DNA of 64,000 nucleotides from positions 20,675 to 84,674 of the forward strand of contig CACZCZ010000007.1 of assembly GCA_902779845.1 (NCBI GenBank), in the 5' to 3' direction. The DNA is from an uncultured Bacteroidales bacterium (lineage in GTDB: Bacteria > Bacteroidota > Bacteroidia > Bacteroidales > Bacteroidaceae). The notes under the pieces are model-generated. The model was given only the letters and a program-made list of their open reading frames with translations, had not been told where the DNA came from and searched no databases. Position 1 is the stretch's first letter, and every line of letters begins with the position of its first letter. Shown piece after piece: positions 17,804 through 26,216 of the stretch. Both the position numbers and the translations under genes were made by a program.

Positions 17804-18904
17804 ATGCTTATCAAATTTGCCGTAAAAAACTTCCGAGGCTTTGCTGAAAGGATTGAGTGGGACCTGTCGCATCCCAATAACTACACATTCAACACATACG
17901 CCATTAAAGAGGGCATCATCAAGAATGGTATTATCTATGGCCCTAACGGGTCCGGGAAGTCGAACTTTGCCCTGGCAATTTTCGATATAGAGAATCACCT
18001 GTCTGCCAAATGGAAGAAGACAGACTATTACACAAACTTTGTTTATACCGGCGCTCCCACTTCACCCGTTGAATTCGAATATCTGTTCAAATTCGGCAAT
18101 GATATTATTGAATATAGATACTCGAAGAATTCCGCCGGATTATTATTATCTGAGTCATTACGTGTGAATCAGAATCTGATTTTCAGGAAGGATGAGTCCA
18201 TCTTTGAGATTGACGAGAGCCAATTTAAAATAGAAGCAGCGATTAAAGAAAGCTTCAAACAAAATGTGAACAGTGTTTCTGTCATCAATTTTTTGACGGC
18301 TTCATTCCCTTTTTCACAGGATCACTATATCGTCAAACTCATTCTGTTTGTGAACTCCATGTTGTGGTTCAAGAACTTGGACAGCCGTGAATTCATTGGA
18401 TTAGAAACTGCCAGTTTTAACATAGAAGAATTTATTATTCAGAACAAGTATGTTGAAGACTTTACAGATTTCTTAGCAAAGGTAAGTGACCAGCATTTCA
18501 AGTTTGTAACACCCAAAGAAGGCGATAAGAATCTTTATTGTGAGATAGAGGGAAATACCATTCCCTTCCTTTTAATGGCATCTACGGGAACTCAAGCATT
18601 GGAATTACTTTATGTTTGGATTAAAAGGATGTCAGCAGCTTCGTTTGTCTTTATTGACGAGTTTGACGCCTTCTATCATTTCAAGTTGGCTTTCGAAGTC
18701 TGCAAACAATTGTTCCATCTCGATTGCCAAGTGTTCACATCTTCTCACAACACCTATCTGATGACGAACGATTTGCTTCGCCCCGATTGCAACTTTATTC
18801 TACAAAACAACAAGATTAAGCCCCTGCATGCTTGCACAGATAAAGAATTGAGATTCGGACATAATATTGAAAAACTATTCCGTGGAGGAGCATTTGAGGT
18901 ATGA
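17804..18904 (+). CDS. AAA15-type ATPase of a PARIS-like defence pair (AriA-like)
   Basis: With start ATG 17804 (MLIKFAVKNFRGFAERIEW) the protein has 366 residues. It has an ABC/SMC-like ATPase fold: Walker A GPNGSGKS (46-53), Walker B FVFIDEFDAF (281-290), and SSHNTYLM as the switch His region. The C-terminus ELRFGHNIEKLF is typical of AAA15 ATPases paired with TOPRIM partners. It overlaps the TOPRIM gene by 4 bases (ATGA). In PARIS, AriA forms a sensor scaffold that releases the AriB nuclease on phage trigger. I infer the same kind of role; other AAA/TOPRIM pairs are possible. Base composition is AT-rich, unlike flanking genes, which suggests horizontal transfer. Confidence 0.72.
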   Translation: MLIKFAVKNFRGFAERIEWDLSHPNNYTFNTYAIKEGIIKNGIIYGPNGSGKSNFALAIFDIENHLSAKWKKTDYYTNFVYTGAPTSPVEFEYLFKFGNDIIEYRYSKNSAGLLLSESLRVNQNLIFRKDESIFEIDESQFKIEAAIKESFKQNVNSVSVINFLTASFPFSQDHYIVKLILFVNSMLWFKNLDSREFIGLETASFNIEEFIIQNKYVEDFTDFLAKVSDQHFKFVTPKEGDKNLYCEIEGNTIPFLLMASTGTQALELLYVWIKRMSAASFVFIDEFDAFYHFKLAFEVCKQLFHLDCQVFTSSHNTYLMTNDLLRPDCNFILQNNKIKPLHACTDKELRFGHNIEKLFRGGAFEV

Positions 18905-19734
18905 TACTATTTATATTTGAAGGTAAGGACGACAAGACTTATTTTGAGTCTCTCAAACGACTTTTCTTCCCAGAGAAGTCGGAGACCTTCGTATGCACAT
19001 ATAATAGCAACATCTATTCGCTCTATACAAAGCTGAAAGCTCATGACGCGCTGAATGGCAAGTTAGAAGTAAATACTGTGTCCGTCTTCAAGGAAATCCT
19101 GACAGAAAAAGGTGACAACACATTAAAGGACATCAGAGAAGACGAGGTTTCTGAAATCTATCTCTTCTTTGACTACGATTTCCAGGAGAAACATAGAACG
19201 CTCGAAGAGAACAACAAACATCTGAGTGAGATGCTTGACTATTTCACAGACGAGACAGGCAACGGCAAGCTCTACATTAACTATCCTATGGTAGAATCTC
19301 TTCGCTACACCAAAGAATTGCCAGACGATAATTATTGGAGCTATACAGTAACTCGTCAGAAGTGCCAAGAGGAAAGTTTCAAGCATCAGGTTCACGAGTT
19401 CTCATTCTACAAGTCAAATCTGGAATATCTCGTGCTCACCATCAAACCTGCAGACGACGAAACCAAGATTCAGCAGAAGACAGATGCGGCCAAAACGAAT
19501 TGGCTTCATCTTGTCACAATGAACACAAGCAAGGCTAACTACATTTGCAATGACAAGGCCGAGCTTCCTGAAGAAGTTAATTCACAGAAAGAGATATACG
19601 ATAATCAACTTGCCAAGTATGTAGATACAGAAGAATGCAAGGTCGCCATCCTTAATGCGTTTCCGATATTCTTGTTCGACTACTTTGGCAAAAAGATTGT
19701 CAGTGACAGAAAAGAAACAGACAGAACCGAATAA
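18901..19734 (+). CDS. TOPRIM-domain putative nuclease, partner of the AAA ATPase (AriB/DUF4435-like)
   Basis: The 277-residue protein opens with a TOPRIM strand: ILFIFEGKDDKTYFE (E7), followed by the DxD motif in YLFFDYDFQEKH (D91, D93) and a YPMVESL motif (E132) that fits the DUF4435/AriB type, in which a conserved glutamate follows. These are the metal-binding residues expected for a nuclease. It overlaps the ATPase gene by 4 bases, so the two are co-translated. In PARIS the AriB toxin cleaves tRNA after activation. Whether this protein has the same target cannot be told from the sequence. A truncated GIY-YIG frame follows 2 bases after its stop. Confidence 0.7.
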   Translation: MILFIFEGKDDKTYFESLKRLFFPEKSETFVCTYNSNIYSLYTKLKAHDALNGKLEVNTVSVFKEILTEKGDNTLKDIREDEVSEIYLFFDYDFQEKHRTLEENNKHLSEMLDYFTDETGNGKLYINYPMVESLRYTKELPDDNYWSYTVTRQKCQEESFKHQVHEFSFYKSNLEYLVLTIKPADDETKIQQKTDAAKTNWLHLVTMNTSKANYICNDKAELPEEVNSQKEIYDNQLAKYVDTEECKVAILNAFPIFLFDYFGKKIVSDRKETDRTE

Positions 19735-19736
19735 AT

Positions 19737-19880
19737 ATGGAAAACAAAGAACCTGAATACGTTTACATACTCACTAATCCCAGCTTTCGCGATGATTGGG
19801 TGAAGATTGGCATAGAACCAAGTACTTTTCGTACATCTGAAAATGAAACATATACGCTTCAATCTGATATATTCAGCTAA
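19737..19880 (+). pseudogene. Truncated GIY-YIG (T5orf172/MUG113-like) nuclease, 47 codons left
   Basis: ATG 19737 opens MENKEPEYVYILTNPSF, then DDWVKIG, the first strands of T5orf172-type GIY-YIG domains (YVYILTN and VKIG are the GIY and YIG equivalents). The frame then diverges and stops at 19878-19880, before the Arg, Glu and Asn residues that complete the active site. The following 90 bases show no continuation in other frames that I can identify. It is probably a decayed accessory nuclease of the island; a functional short protein is unlikely. Confidence 0.65.
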
Positions 19881-19971
19881 GACCGGTGCTGTGAGACCAA
19901 AAAGTAGAACTAAATAATTAGTTTCAAGCAAAGTTCTTGAATGACAAAATGAACGTTTAATAACGACATGT

Positions 19972-21825
19972 ATGGAAGAGAAACAGATTATAGCAAATTC
20001 TATAATAGAAGAACCTTCGGTATTTCCGAACGTGCAATACTGGTGGCTAAATAACAGCTCAGAAATATGGGATATAGAAGAATGTGCAATTGGAGACGAA
20101 AAAACGCTTTTATCCGTTAACAAAAAATGGGATGGCAAGAATCTTAACAAGCGCGATATAGATTTTATAAAATGGTTAGATTGCTATCTTGTCAACACAA
20201 AAGACAATCCACGTATCGGGATTCCTATATCGCGCAGAGAAATGGCGACTTCTTTTCTCGACTACTGTGGTATCAAAGTTGACGAAAAGGGATTGAAGAC
20301 GGAGGCTTATCCCCGCTTTAAGGAGCTGTTACCAACGTACATTAAGGGGTCAACCTACGTGATGAATCCTGAGGTTGTGCTTTTATCGAAGAGCGATAAA
20401 GATAACAAGTTCAGACATTGTGCAGCATGGCAATATCCAAATAATCCAGATGGATCTATTCGAACAGACAAGAATGGCAACAGATTCCCCCGCGTACTAA
20501 CACCCAGCCTACGTTGTTATTACTTTTATCGCAAGACTGAAGTTCCTCGTTATTCCTACGACAAGAAACATATTGGCGATAAAGATTATGTGCAACCTGC
20601 GCCTAACAAAGATCCAGAGATTGGATACCCTGGCATTAAAAGTATTACTCCATCAAGTATGACAGCTTCTACAGATGTCCATAAAGGGGACTATGTCCTT
20701 TTATATGAACATGCTACTAAACAAATAACAGGCCTTCTGAAAATTGTAAATGTAAATAGCAATCAGATTACATTACAAATCACGGAAATATATGACGAAC
20801 CGGTATCTGTGGACAATACTGATGGAAACGAATATCTCTCTGAAGATTTAGATAGATTCATACCTTTAGACTATAAGGAATATAAAAACATTAGGAAAGG
20901 AATTGTATTAAAGAATCCGGAGTATGGTAATAGGAAGTATTCTCATGAAGATCTACTAAAAACAGCATTTATTGATAAGTCATTGTTAGATGATATCTAT
21001 CAAACATTGATGGAAAAAAAATGTGTCATTCTACAAGGTGCACCTGGTGTCGGAAAAACTTACCTTGCGAAACGAATTGCATATTCTCGAATGGGATTGA
21101 AAGATGACAGTCGAATAGAGTTCGTGCAATTCCACCCCAATTACACGTACGAGGATTTTGTCATAGGATACAAGCCTAATAATGAGTCTAAACAGAGCGA
21201 AGGGAAGAAAAACGACGGAAGCTTTATTTTAAGAGATGGCGTATTTAAGGCGTTTTGTGAAAATGCGAAAAAGGCTTCTAATTCAAAGAAAGATTATTAC
21301 TTCATTATTGACGAAATCAACAGAGGGAACACAAGCAAGATTTTTGGCGAGGTATTTTCTTTAATAGAAAAAAACTATAGAAACCAACGTATTAAATTAG
21401 CATACTCTCAAAAGTCATTCAGGATTCCCCAGAATGTTTATATCATCGGCTTGATGAATACTGCTGACAGAAGTCTAGCAATGATTGATTTTGCATTACG
21501 TCGTCGCTTCCGATTTATTACTATAAAACCTGCTTTCCAGTCTGACTCCTTTAAGAAATATCAAAAGGAAGTTAACAACAAGACCTTCGATAAAGTTATT
21601 GAGGGTATAGTAGTCCTTAATGAAACTATCAAAAAAGACCAGTCTCTAGGCGAAGGTTTCTGCATCGGACATAGTTATTTTTGTCTTAATCCCAAAGATG
21701 TCAATAAAGGAACATTGTATAGAATCCTAGAGTATGAAATAATTCCCATGCTTCAAGAATATTGGTTTGATAACGAAGGAAAATTCAATGAGGAAGCACG
21801 TAAATTACGAAACACTTTGAAATGA
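19972..21825 (+). CDS. mcrB: McrB-like GTPase with a split EVE/PUA-like reader domain
   Basis: The C-terminal half is the McrB AAA+ GTPase: Walker A GAPGVGKT (356-363), Walker B FIIDEINRGN (D447, E448), the McrB hallmark MNTADRS (495-501) and sensor ALRRRF. The N-terminal 290 residues start with VQYWWLNNSSEIWDI and continue, after about 190 residues, with KGDYVLLYEHATKQITGLLKIV. These are the two halves of an EVE/PUA-like modified-base reader, apparently with an insertion between them. McrBC-type enzymes cut DNA carrying modified bases and are powered by GTP. mcrC follows with a 4-base overlap. The gene is AT-rich like the rest of the island. Confidence 0.85.
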   Translation: MEEKQIIANSIIEEPSVFPNVQYWWLNNSSEIWDIEECAIGDEKTLLSVNKKWDGKNLNKRDIDFIKWLDCYLVNTKDNPRIGIPISRREMATSFLDYCGIKVDEKGLKTEAYPRFKELLPTYIKGSTYVMNPEVVLLSKSDKDNKFRHCAAWQYPNNPDGSIRTDKNGNRFPRVLTPSLRCYYFYRKTEVPRYSYDKKHIGDKDYVQPAPNKDPEIGYPGIKSITPSSMTASTDVHKGDYVLLYEHATKQITGLLKIVNVNSNQITLQITEIYDEPVSVDNTDGNEYLSEDLDRFIPLDYKEYKNIRKGIVLKNPEYGNRKYSHEDLLKTAFIDKSLLDDIYQTLMEKKCVILQGAPGVGKTYLAKRIAYSRMGLKDDSRIEFVQFHPNYTYEDFVIGYKPNNESKQSEGKKNDGSFILRDGVFKAFCENAKKASNSKKDYYFIIDEINRGNTSKIFGEVFSLIEKNYRNQRIKLAYSQKSFRIPQNVYIIGLMNTADRSLAMIDFALRRRFRFITIKPAFQSDSFKKYQKEVNNKTFDKVIEGIVVLNETIKKDQSLGEGFCIGHSYFCLNPKDVNKGTLYRILEYEIIPMLQEYWFDNEGKFNEEARKLRNTLK

Positions 21826-22862
21826 CAAAAGATAAGAACATACTCATTCACAATATTTATTATATGTTGACCTATGCTTTTAGAGATTTTAGGTTCAACA
21901 TAGATGAATATATTGCTGGTGAACATTTTGAAGAGATTCACGATTTGTTCGCCGAGATATTAATTCGTGGAGTTTCTTCTCTTCTCAAACATGGACTATT
22001 CAAAACATACAAGAACTGTGAAGGTGAACTATCTACTATCCGTGGTAAAATATACTTATATAAAACCTATGAGATAGGACGCACTAAACCTTATCAGGCA
22101 TATTGTTCTTATGACGAGCTCTCAGAGAACAATATTTATAATCAAATATTGAAAACAACGCTTCTGCATATATTACAATGTACTAATGTGAGTTCTTTCC
22201 GTAAAGATACCATTAGAAGTATGTTGAGATTTTTTCATGAAATAGATAATATCAATCTTCAAACGATTAGATGGAATATCATTAGCTTTGATAGAAGGAA
22301 TAAGAGCTATCAAATGCTTCTCCTTGTTTGTGAATTCATTCAAAAGAGTTTGTTAATGACAACGGAAAATGGGACATACAAAATGACATCTTTATCCGAC
22401 GATAATATGTGTCTTTTGTTCCAGAGGTTTGTCCTTGCATACTTTCAAAAACATTACCCTAAAACAAATGCTCGCTCCGAACAGATATCATGGAATTTCA
22501 AGAAAAAAGGGGACAATGACAGTATACTACCAATAATGCAGACTGATATCATGCTATCATTAGGTGAACGAACGTTAATTATTGACACGAAATATTATTC
22601 GCATGTTTTACAAACAAATTATAACAAATCAACAATTCATAGTTCACACTTATATCAACTTTACGCATATGTCAATAACTATGATACTGCGCACACAGGT
22701 AATGTAGACGGAATGTTATTATATGCTAAAGTAGAAGAAGATTTTTCACCAGATATTGAAAACGAGTTCTCGGAAGGCAATAAAATATATGTACGCACAC
22801 TTGACTTGTACCAAGACTTTCAAGGAATTTGCGCTCAACTTGAAAAATGTATCGACATATAG
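21822..22862 (+). CDS. mcrC: McrC-like restriction endonuclease subunit
   Basis: The 346-residue protein has the McrC pattern: N-terminal NILIHNIYYMLTYAF, the middle GELSTIRGKI and YDELSENNIYNQILK, and a C-terminal PD-(D/E)xK nuclease with MQTDIML (D242) and LIIDTKYY (D255, K257). It would be the nuclease that McrB delivers to modified DNA. It overlaps mcrB by 4 bases (ATGA), and the two share the low GC content. This is the last gene of the island; downstream 290 bases are AT-rich and gene-free. Confidence 0.85.
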   Translation: MTKDKNILIHNIYYMLTYAFRDFRFNIDEYIAGEHFEEIHDLFAEILIRGVSSLLKHGLFKTYKNCEGELSTIRGKIYLYKTYEIGRTKPYQAYCSYDELSENNIYNQILKTTLLHILQCTNVSSFRKDTIRSMLRFFHEIDNINLQTIRWNIISFDRRNKSYQMLLLVCEFIQKSLLMTTENGTYKMTSLSDDNMCLLFQRFVLAYFQKHYPKTNARSEQISWNFKKKGDNDSILPIMQTDIMLSLGERTLIIDTKYYSHVLQTNYNKSTIHSSHLYQLYAYVNNYDTAHTGNVDGMLLYAKVEEDFSPDIENEFSEGNKIYVRTLDLYQDFQGICAQLEKCIDI

Positions 22863-23149
22863 TTTTGAGGCCATGAATTTGAATATTCTATATTATAAAT
22901 ATGTGGACTTTTGCAATGTAAGTTAAAATAAACAATACCCTTGAACTTAAAGACTGAATTTATTGCAAATGAAAAAAGGTAATAACATAAATAATGAGAT
23001 ATGACATAAGAAAATAAAGACATACTAGTGAAGACAAGAAAAGAGTCTGAAGCAAATAGACATTGACATCCATCATACGGAGGAAATCAGAAGCATGGCC
23101 TTGAATATAGGGGGCTGTTGATATCATAAATGCCAAAGAAAGCTATCAT
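22863..23149. other. AT-rich gene-free DNA at the right edge of the defence island
   Basis: No reading frame of interest, no tRNA and no clear promoter. Composition stays AT-rich until about 23140 and then turns GC-rich at the transposase. I find no obvious direct repeat matching the left edge. Confidence 0.5.
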
Positions 23150-24454
23150 ATGACAGAAGACAAGCGAGAGAGGCTGTGGAGACCGGTGGATCCTACGCGG
23201 CACCATCGTGAAAAGAGATGGGACTACCGGGGGCGTGCCATCTATCACTTCACGCTGCCGGTGGAGGGGCGTTATCCGCTGTTTGGAACACTCGAGGGCG
23301 ATAGTGCTGAAACGGCGGCGGTAAGGCTCAATGCTTACGGGCGGCGGGTGTGTCAGATGCTCAGCGGACTGGCGCAGTTCTACAAGGGGAAAGGCTATGC
23401 GCTGAAAGTGCTGGCGCAGATGGTGATGCCGGACCATGTGCACCTGGTAATCCAGGTGCTGGAACCGCTCCCGCAAAGCATTGGAGCCGTGGTGCGGGGA
23501 TTCAAGAGCGCGTGCACCAAGGTGTACAAGGAGGAGTTCTATGGCAGCGGCGAAAACGCCGCTGAAGTGCACGGGGGAGAAAGGGACGCCGCTGAAGTGC
23601 ACGGGGGAGAAAGGGATGCAGCTGAAGTGCACGGGGGAGATGATGAAGTGCACAGAGGGGAAGAGAGCGGCGCGAGAGGGGATGAGGGCGGCGCGAGAGG
23701 GGATGAGGGCGGCGCGAGAGGGGATGAGGGCGGCGCGAGAGGGGATGAGGGCGGCGCCCCCGTGCATTTTGTCCGCATCTTTGCGGACAGGGGTAGTGTC
23801 TGGCAAAAAGACCCCGCCTACTACCACGAGCGCATCCTTCATGCACCGGGCCAGTTGCGCAGGATGATTGACTATGTGAAGGATAATCCGCGGCGGCTGT
23901 GGCTCAAGACCCACAACCCCGACCTCTTCAAACTGCACCGACGAACGGAGGCTGCCGGCCTGTCGTTCACGTCGATGGGTAATCATTTTCTCCTCAACTG
24001 GCCTGACGGCCAAACGGTGGAGATGTCACGCAGCGCCAACAGCGAACAGATACAAGAGCGCCTGCAAACGGTGCTGGCAGCGGCGCACAACGGAGCGATT
24101 ACCTATACTGCGGCTATCAGCAAAGGCGAGCAACACATTGCTCGTTCTTTACGCCAGCAAGGTTATCCGCTGGTAGTGCTGCTCAATGATGGTTTCCCCA
24201 AGGAAGGGTCACCTCATGAGCGATACTACAAACCTGGGGGTGTCTATTTCGAGGCGTGTTCGAAAGGGCAGTTATTGCTGCTGGAGCCCACCGAAGAGGC
24301 GTTCCTCGATGCTTCTATACAGGAGGCTGTGGAAGCGGCACTGCGCCGTAAAGCTGAAGAACGACATTACAGCTATACGCCCATTCCTGTCACCTCTCAG
24401 CGTTATCGCTTTATGGCGCTCAACGAGATGGCCAGGCGGTTGGCGAATCGATGA
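23150..24454 (+). CDS. REP-associated-type tyrosine transposase (Y1/HUH) with expanded internal repeats
   Basis: The core is a Y1_Tnp (IS200-like, RAYT-type) single-strand transposase: RAIYHFTLPVEGRYPLFG, the HUH motif VMPDHVHLVIQ (H96, H98) and the candidate catalytic tyrosine in MIDYVKDNPRR (Y242). Between them, at residues 138-201, is a low-complexity insert built of AAEVHGGERD repeats and four GARGDEG repeats, encoded by tandem DNA repeats. After residue 260 comes an additional domain (ISKGEQHIARSLRQQGYPLVVLLNDGF...GVYFEACSKGQLLLL) that I have seen as a C-terminal extension of Bacteroidota RAYTs and that recalls a DprA-like Rossmann fold. It is a lone gene next to the defence island. No flanking IS ends are seen; RAYTs typically act on dispersed palindromes. 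Confidence 0.75.
   Translation: MTEDKRERLWRPVDPTRHHREKRWDYRGRAIYHFTLPVEGRYPLFGTLEGDSAETAAVRLNAYGRRVCQMLSGLAQFYKGKGYALKVLAQMVMPDHVHLVIQVLEPLPQSIGAVVRGFKSACTKVYKEEFYGSGENAAEVHGGERDAAEVHGGERDAAEVHGGDDEVHRGEESGARGDEGGARGDEGGARGDEGGARGDEGGAPVHFVRIFADRGSVWQKDPAYYHERILHAPGQLRRMIDYVKDNPRRLWLKTHNPDLFKLHRRTEAAGLSFTSMGNHFLLNWPDGQTVEMSRSANSEQIQERLQTVLAAAHNGAITYTAAISKGEQHIARSLRQQGYPLVVLLNDGFPKEGSPHERYYKPGGVYFEACSKGQLLLLEPTEEAFLDASIQEAVEAALRRKAEERHYSYTPIPVTSQRYRFMALNEMARRLANR
23561..23752. repeat. Two tandem repeat arrays inside the transposase gene
   Basis: A 30-base unit (23561-23590, 23591-23620, partial to 23640) is followed by four 21-base units (23669-23689, 23690-23710, 23711-23731, 23732-23752). 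All units are multiples of three and encode AAEVHGGERD and GARGDEG. The 21-base copies 2-4 are identical, so the array is young or kept uniform. Confidence 0.93.
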
Positions 24455-24551
24455 TGCCTTCAGCGGAGGGTTCGTAGGGTTTTCCGCAAAAATAATTTTG
24501 AAAAAGTAGCGCATTTTTAGCTTTTCATTTCTCTCTTTTCTTTTTATAGTG

Positions 24552-24559
24552 TATATTTG
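24552..24559 (+). promoter_or_regulatory. Promoter -7 box of the MFS gene
   Basis: TATATTTG matches TAnnTTTG, 43 bases before the ATG. The rhaA/rhaB operator half-sites are not present upstream of it. Confidence 0.65.
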
Positions 24560-24601
24560 CAGGCGAAAAAGAAGAAATGATATTCAATTGAACGAAATAA
24601 C

Positions 24602-25954
24602 ATGGGTAAATCATCGTCTTTGAAGAGTACTATTGCAGTATCTCTCAACAACTATCTCGATGCGGGAGCTATCGTGGCAGGTGCCAGCGGCATCACGCTA
24701 TGGCAGAACTATCTTGGACTGAGCGAGATGCATCTGGGATGGCTGAATGCCATCAGCGCCAACGCACTTGGCGCAGCCATCGGGGCTATCATCGGCGGCT
24801 TCCTGGCCGACAAGTTCGGGCGTAAGTTCATCTTCACCTACAACCTGCTGGTGTATATGCTCGGCGTGCTCATCGTGATGCTGTCCGTGAACTTCCCGAT
24901 GCTACTGTGCGGTTTCCTCGTCACGGGCATCAGCGTGGGCGTCGGCGTGCCGGCATCGTGGACGTATATCTCGGAGAGTTCTGAAGTGAACAACCGCGGA
25001 CGTAACATCTGCATCTCGCAGATGTCATGGGGCTTGGGGCCCATGATTATCCTGCTGTTCGGGATGCTGTTTGCTCCCGGCGGTTACCTCTATGGCATTG
25101 TGGAATCTATTGCTCACGCCGTCATCGGTGCTGATGCTGCCGAAGCCGCTGTGCAGGTGTTCTCGTCGCGCGTGGTGTTCTTCACGCTGTTCGTGGTGGC
25201 CTTCATCGCTTGGAACCTGCAAAGGCAGTTGGAGGAGAGTAAGGAGTGGGAGGCCCCCCTGTCGTCCCTCGAGGGGGACACAACACCGTCTTCCAAGCCG
25301 TCGATAGCAGACAATATGAGGTTGTTGTTCACGAATAAGATTGCCGTGAAGACCGTCGTTTTCCTCGCCTCTATCTATCTGACATGGAACCTAGTGGCCA
25401 GCGTCATGGGCTTCTTCCAGCCTCACATCTATGAGACAGCAGGCGGGTTGAGCAACGAATATGCCAACATGATGAGCTGCGCAGGATGGCTCGTGGTGGT
25501 TGTGGTGACGTTCTGCCTCTCGTTCTTCATTGACCGACTGCCGCACAAGCTGTTCTATGTCCTTGGCCTCGTGGCCGCATTGGCAACGTGGGTCGTGATC
25601 ATCAACGGTGTCACGGGCGTTGGCAGCCTCTGGGCATTCGCCATCCTGTGGGGCGTCAATGGCGGCTTGAGCGTGCAGATCTTCTATGCCCTGTGGGGCA
25701 GCGAGTTGTTCCCCGCCAAGTTCCGTGCAGGTGCCCAGGGCCTGATGTTCTTCCTCGTGCGTGGTCTGTCCGCAGCGTGGGGCCTCATCTTCACCTTCAT
25801 CTATGGCGAGAACGGCGAAGGCTTCACGTTGGCAGCGTGGTGCATGATTGCCCTGCTGGCACTCTCGCTCATCATCGGCGTCATCGGTGCTCCCGACACG
25901 CGCGGCAAGAGCCTCGCTCAAATCACGAAGGAGCGCTACGGCGACAATATCTGA
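24602..25954 (+). CDS. MFS transporter, sugar-porter type
   Basis: 450 residues with about 12 hydrophobic segments in two halves. The MFS motif A GGFLADKFGRKFIF lies in the loop between helices 2 and 3, and SWTYISESSEVNNRGRN resembles the sugar-porter PESPR-type region after helix 4-5. Its half-repeat ends in FPAKFRAGAQGLMFFLVRG. The substrate is not certain; rhaD lies two genes downstream in the same direction, so L-rhamnose or a related deoxy sugar is plausible. The central cytoplasmic loop contains a small DNA palindrome (GTCCCTCGAGGGGGAC around 25264-25279) read as LSSLEGDT. Confidence 0.8.
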   Translation: MGKSSSLKSTIAVSLNNYLDAGAIVAGASGITLWQNYLGLSEMHLGWLNAISANALGAAIGAIIGGFLADKFGRKFIFTYNLLVYMLGVLIVMLSVNFPMLLCGFLVTGISVGVGVPASWTYISESSEVNNRGRNICISQMSWGLGPMIILLFGMLFAPGGYLYGIVESIAHAVIGADAAEAAVQVFSSRVVFFTLFVVAFIAWNLQRQLEESKEWEAPLSSLEGDTTPSSKPSIADNMRLLFTNKIAVKTVVFLASIYLTWNLVASVMGFFQPHIYETAGGLSNEYANMMSCAGWLVVVVVTFCLSFFIDRLPHKLFYVLGLVAALATWVVIINGVTGVGSLWAFAILWGVNGGLSVQIFYALWGSELFPAKFRAGAQGLMFFLVRGLSAAWGLIFTFIYGENGEGFTLAAWCMIALLALSLIIGVIGAPDTRGKSLAQITKERYGDNI

Positions 25955-26000
25955 GCAAGGCTCATTCTCATACGTCTCATCTTTTACACATCTATCGACT

Positions 26001-26156
26001 ATGTCATTCTTAAGAGCGCTCTTAGCTATCTTCTTCCCACCCCTTTCTGTCATCGACCGCGGTTGTGGCTCGGTGCTGATTGTGTTGATACTCACCCTCT
26101 GCGGTTGGGTGCCGGGCGTGATTGCCGCCCTGATCATCCTGAACAAGAACTCGTAA
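26001..26156 (+). CDS. YqaE/Pmp3-family small membrane protein
   Basis: A 51-residue protein starting at ATG 26001 with two hydrophobic helices: LRALLAIFFPPLSVI, then SVLIVLILTLCGWVPGVIAA. The FFPP and GWVPGVIAALI motifs are diagnostic for the Pmp3/YqaE (proteolipid 3) family, small stress-linked membrane proteins whose exact role is not settled. A longer in-frame ATG upstream lies in the MFS coding region and is unlikely to be used. It lies 46 bases after the MFS stop. Confidence 0.88.
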   Translation: MSFLRALLAIFFPPLSVIDRGCGSVLIVLILTLCGWVPGVIAALIILNKNS

Positions 26157-26179
26157 GCCAACAGGAAGGAATGAAGCCA

Positions 26180-26210
26180 TTAAACTTTTAAACTCTTAAA
26201 CTCTTAAACC
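26180..26210. repeat. TTAAACTC tandem repeat upstream of rhaD
   Basis: Four TTAAAC(T/C)-type units in tandem, just before the rhaD start. Similar TTTAAAG units occur between leuC and leuD. Confidence 0.75.
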
Positions 26211-26216
26211 AAACAT

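Noticed and set aside
23669-23752. CRISPR or VNTR outside a gene
   Set aside because: Units are adjacent, 21 bases, in frame inside the transposase gene.
23087-24013. 308-codon minus-strand frame with ALIPSR repeats
   Set aside because: The repeats are the complement of the transposase arrays, and the plus-strand frame has the HUH and Tyr motifs.
24455-24551. Rhamnose operator upstream of the MFS gene
   Set aside because: Neither GGACA nor GGTCAAAAAAC at the required spacing is present.
25252-25282. Fifteenth copy of the GC-palindrome element in the MFS gene
   Set aside because: The palindrome there (GTCCCTCGAGGGGGAC) lacks the GACTCTCCCC flank and the CCCTCCCT core, so I leave it as a separate small palindrome.
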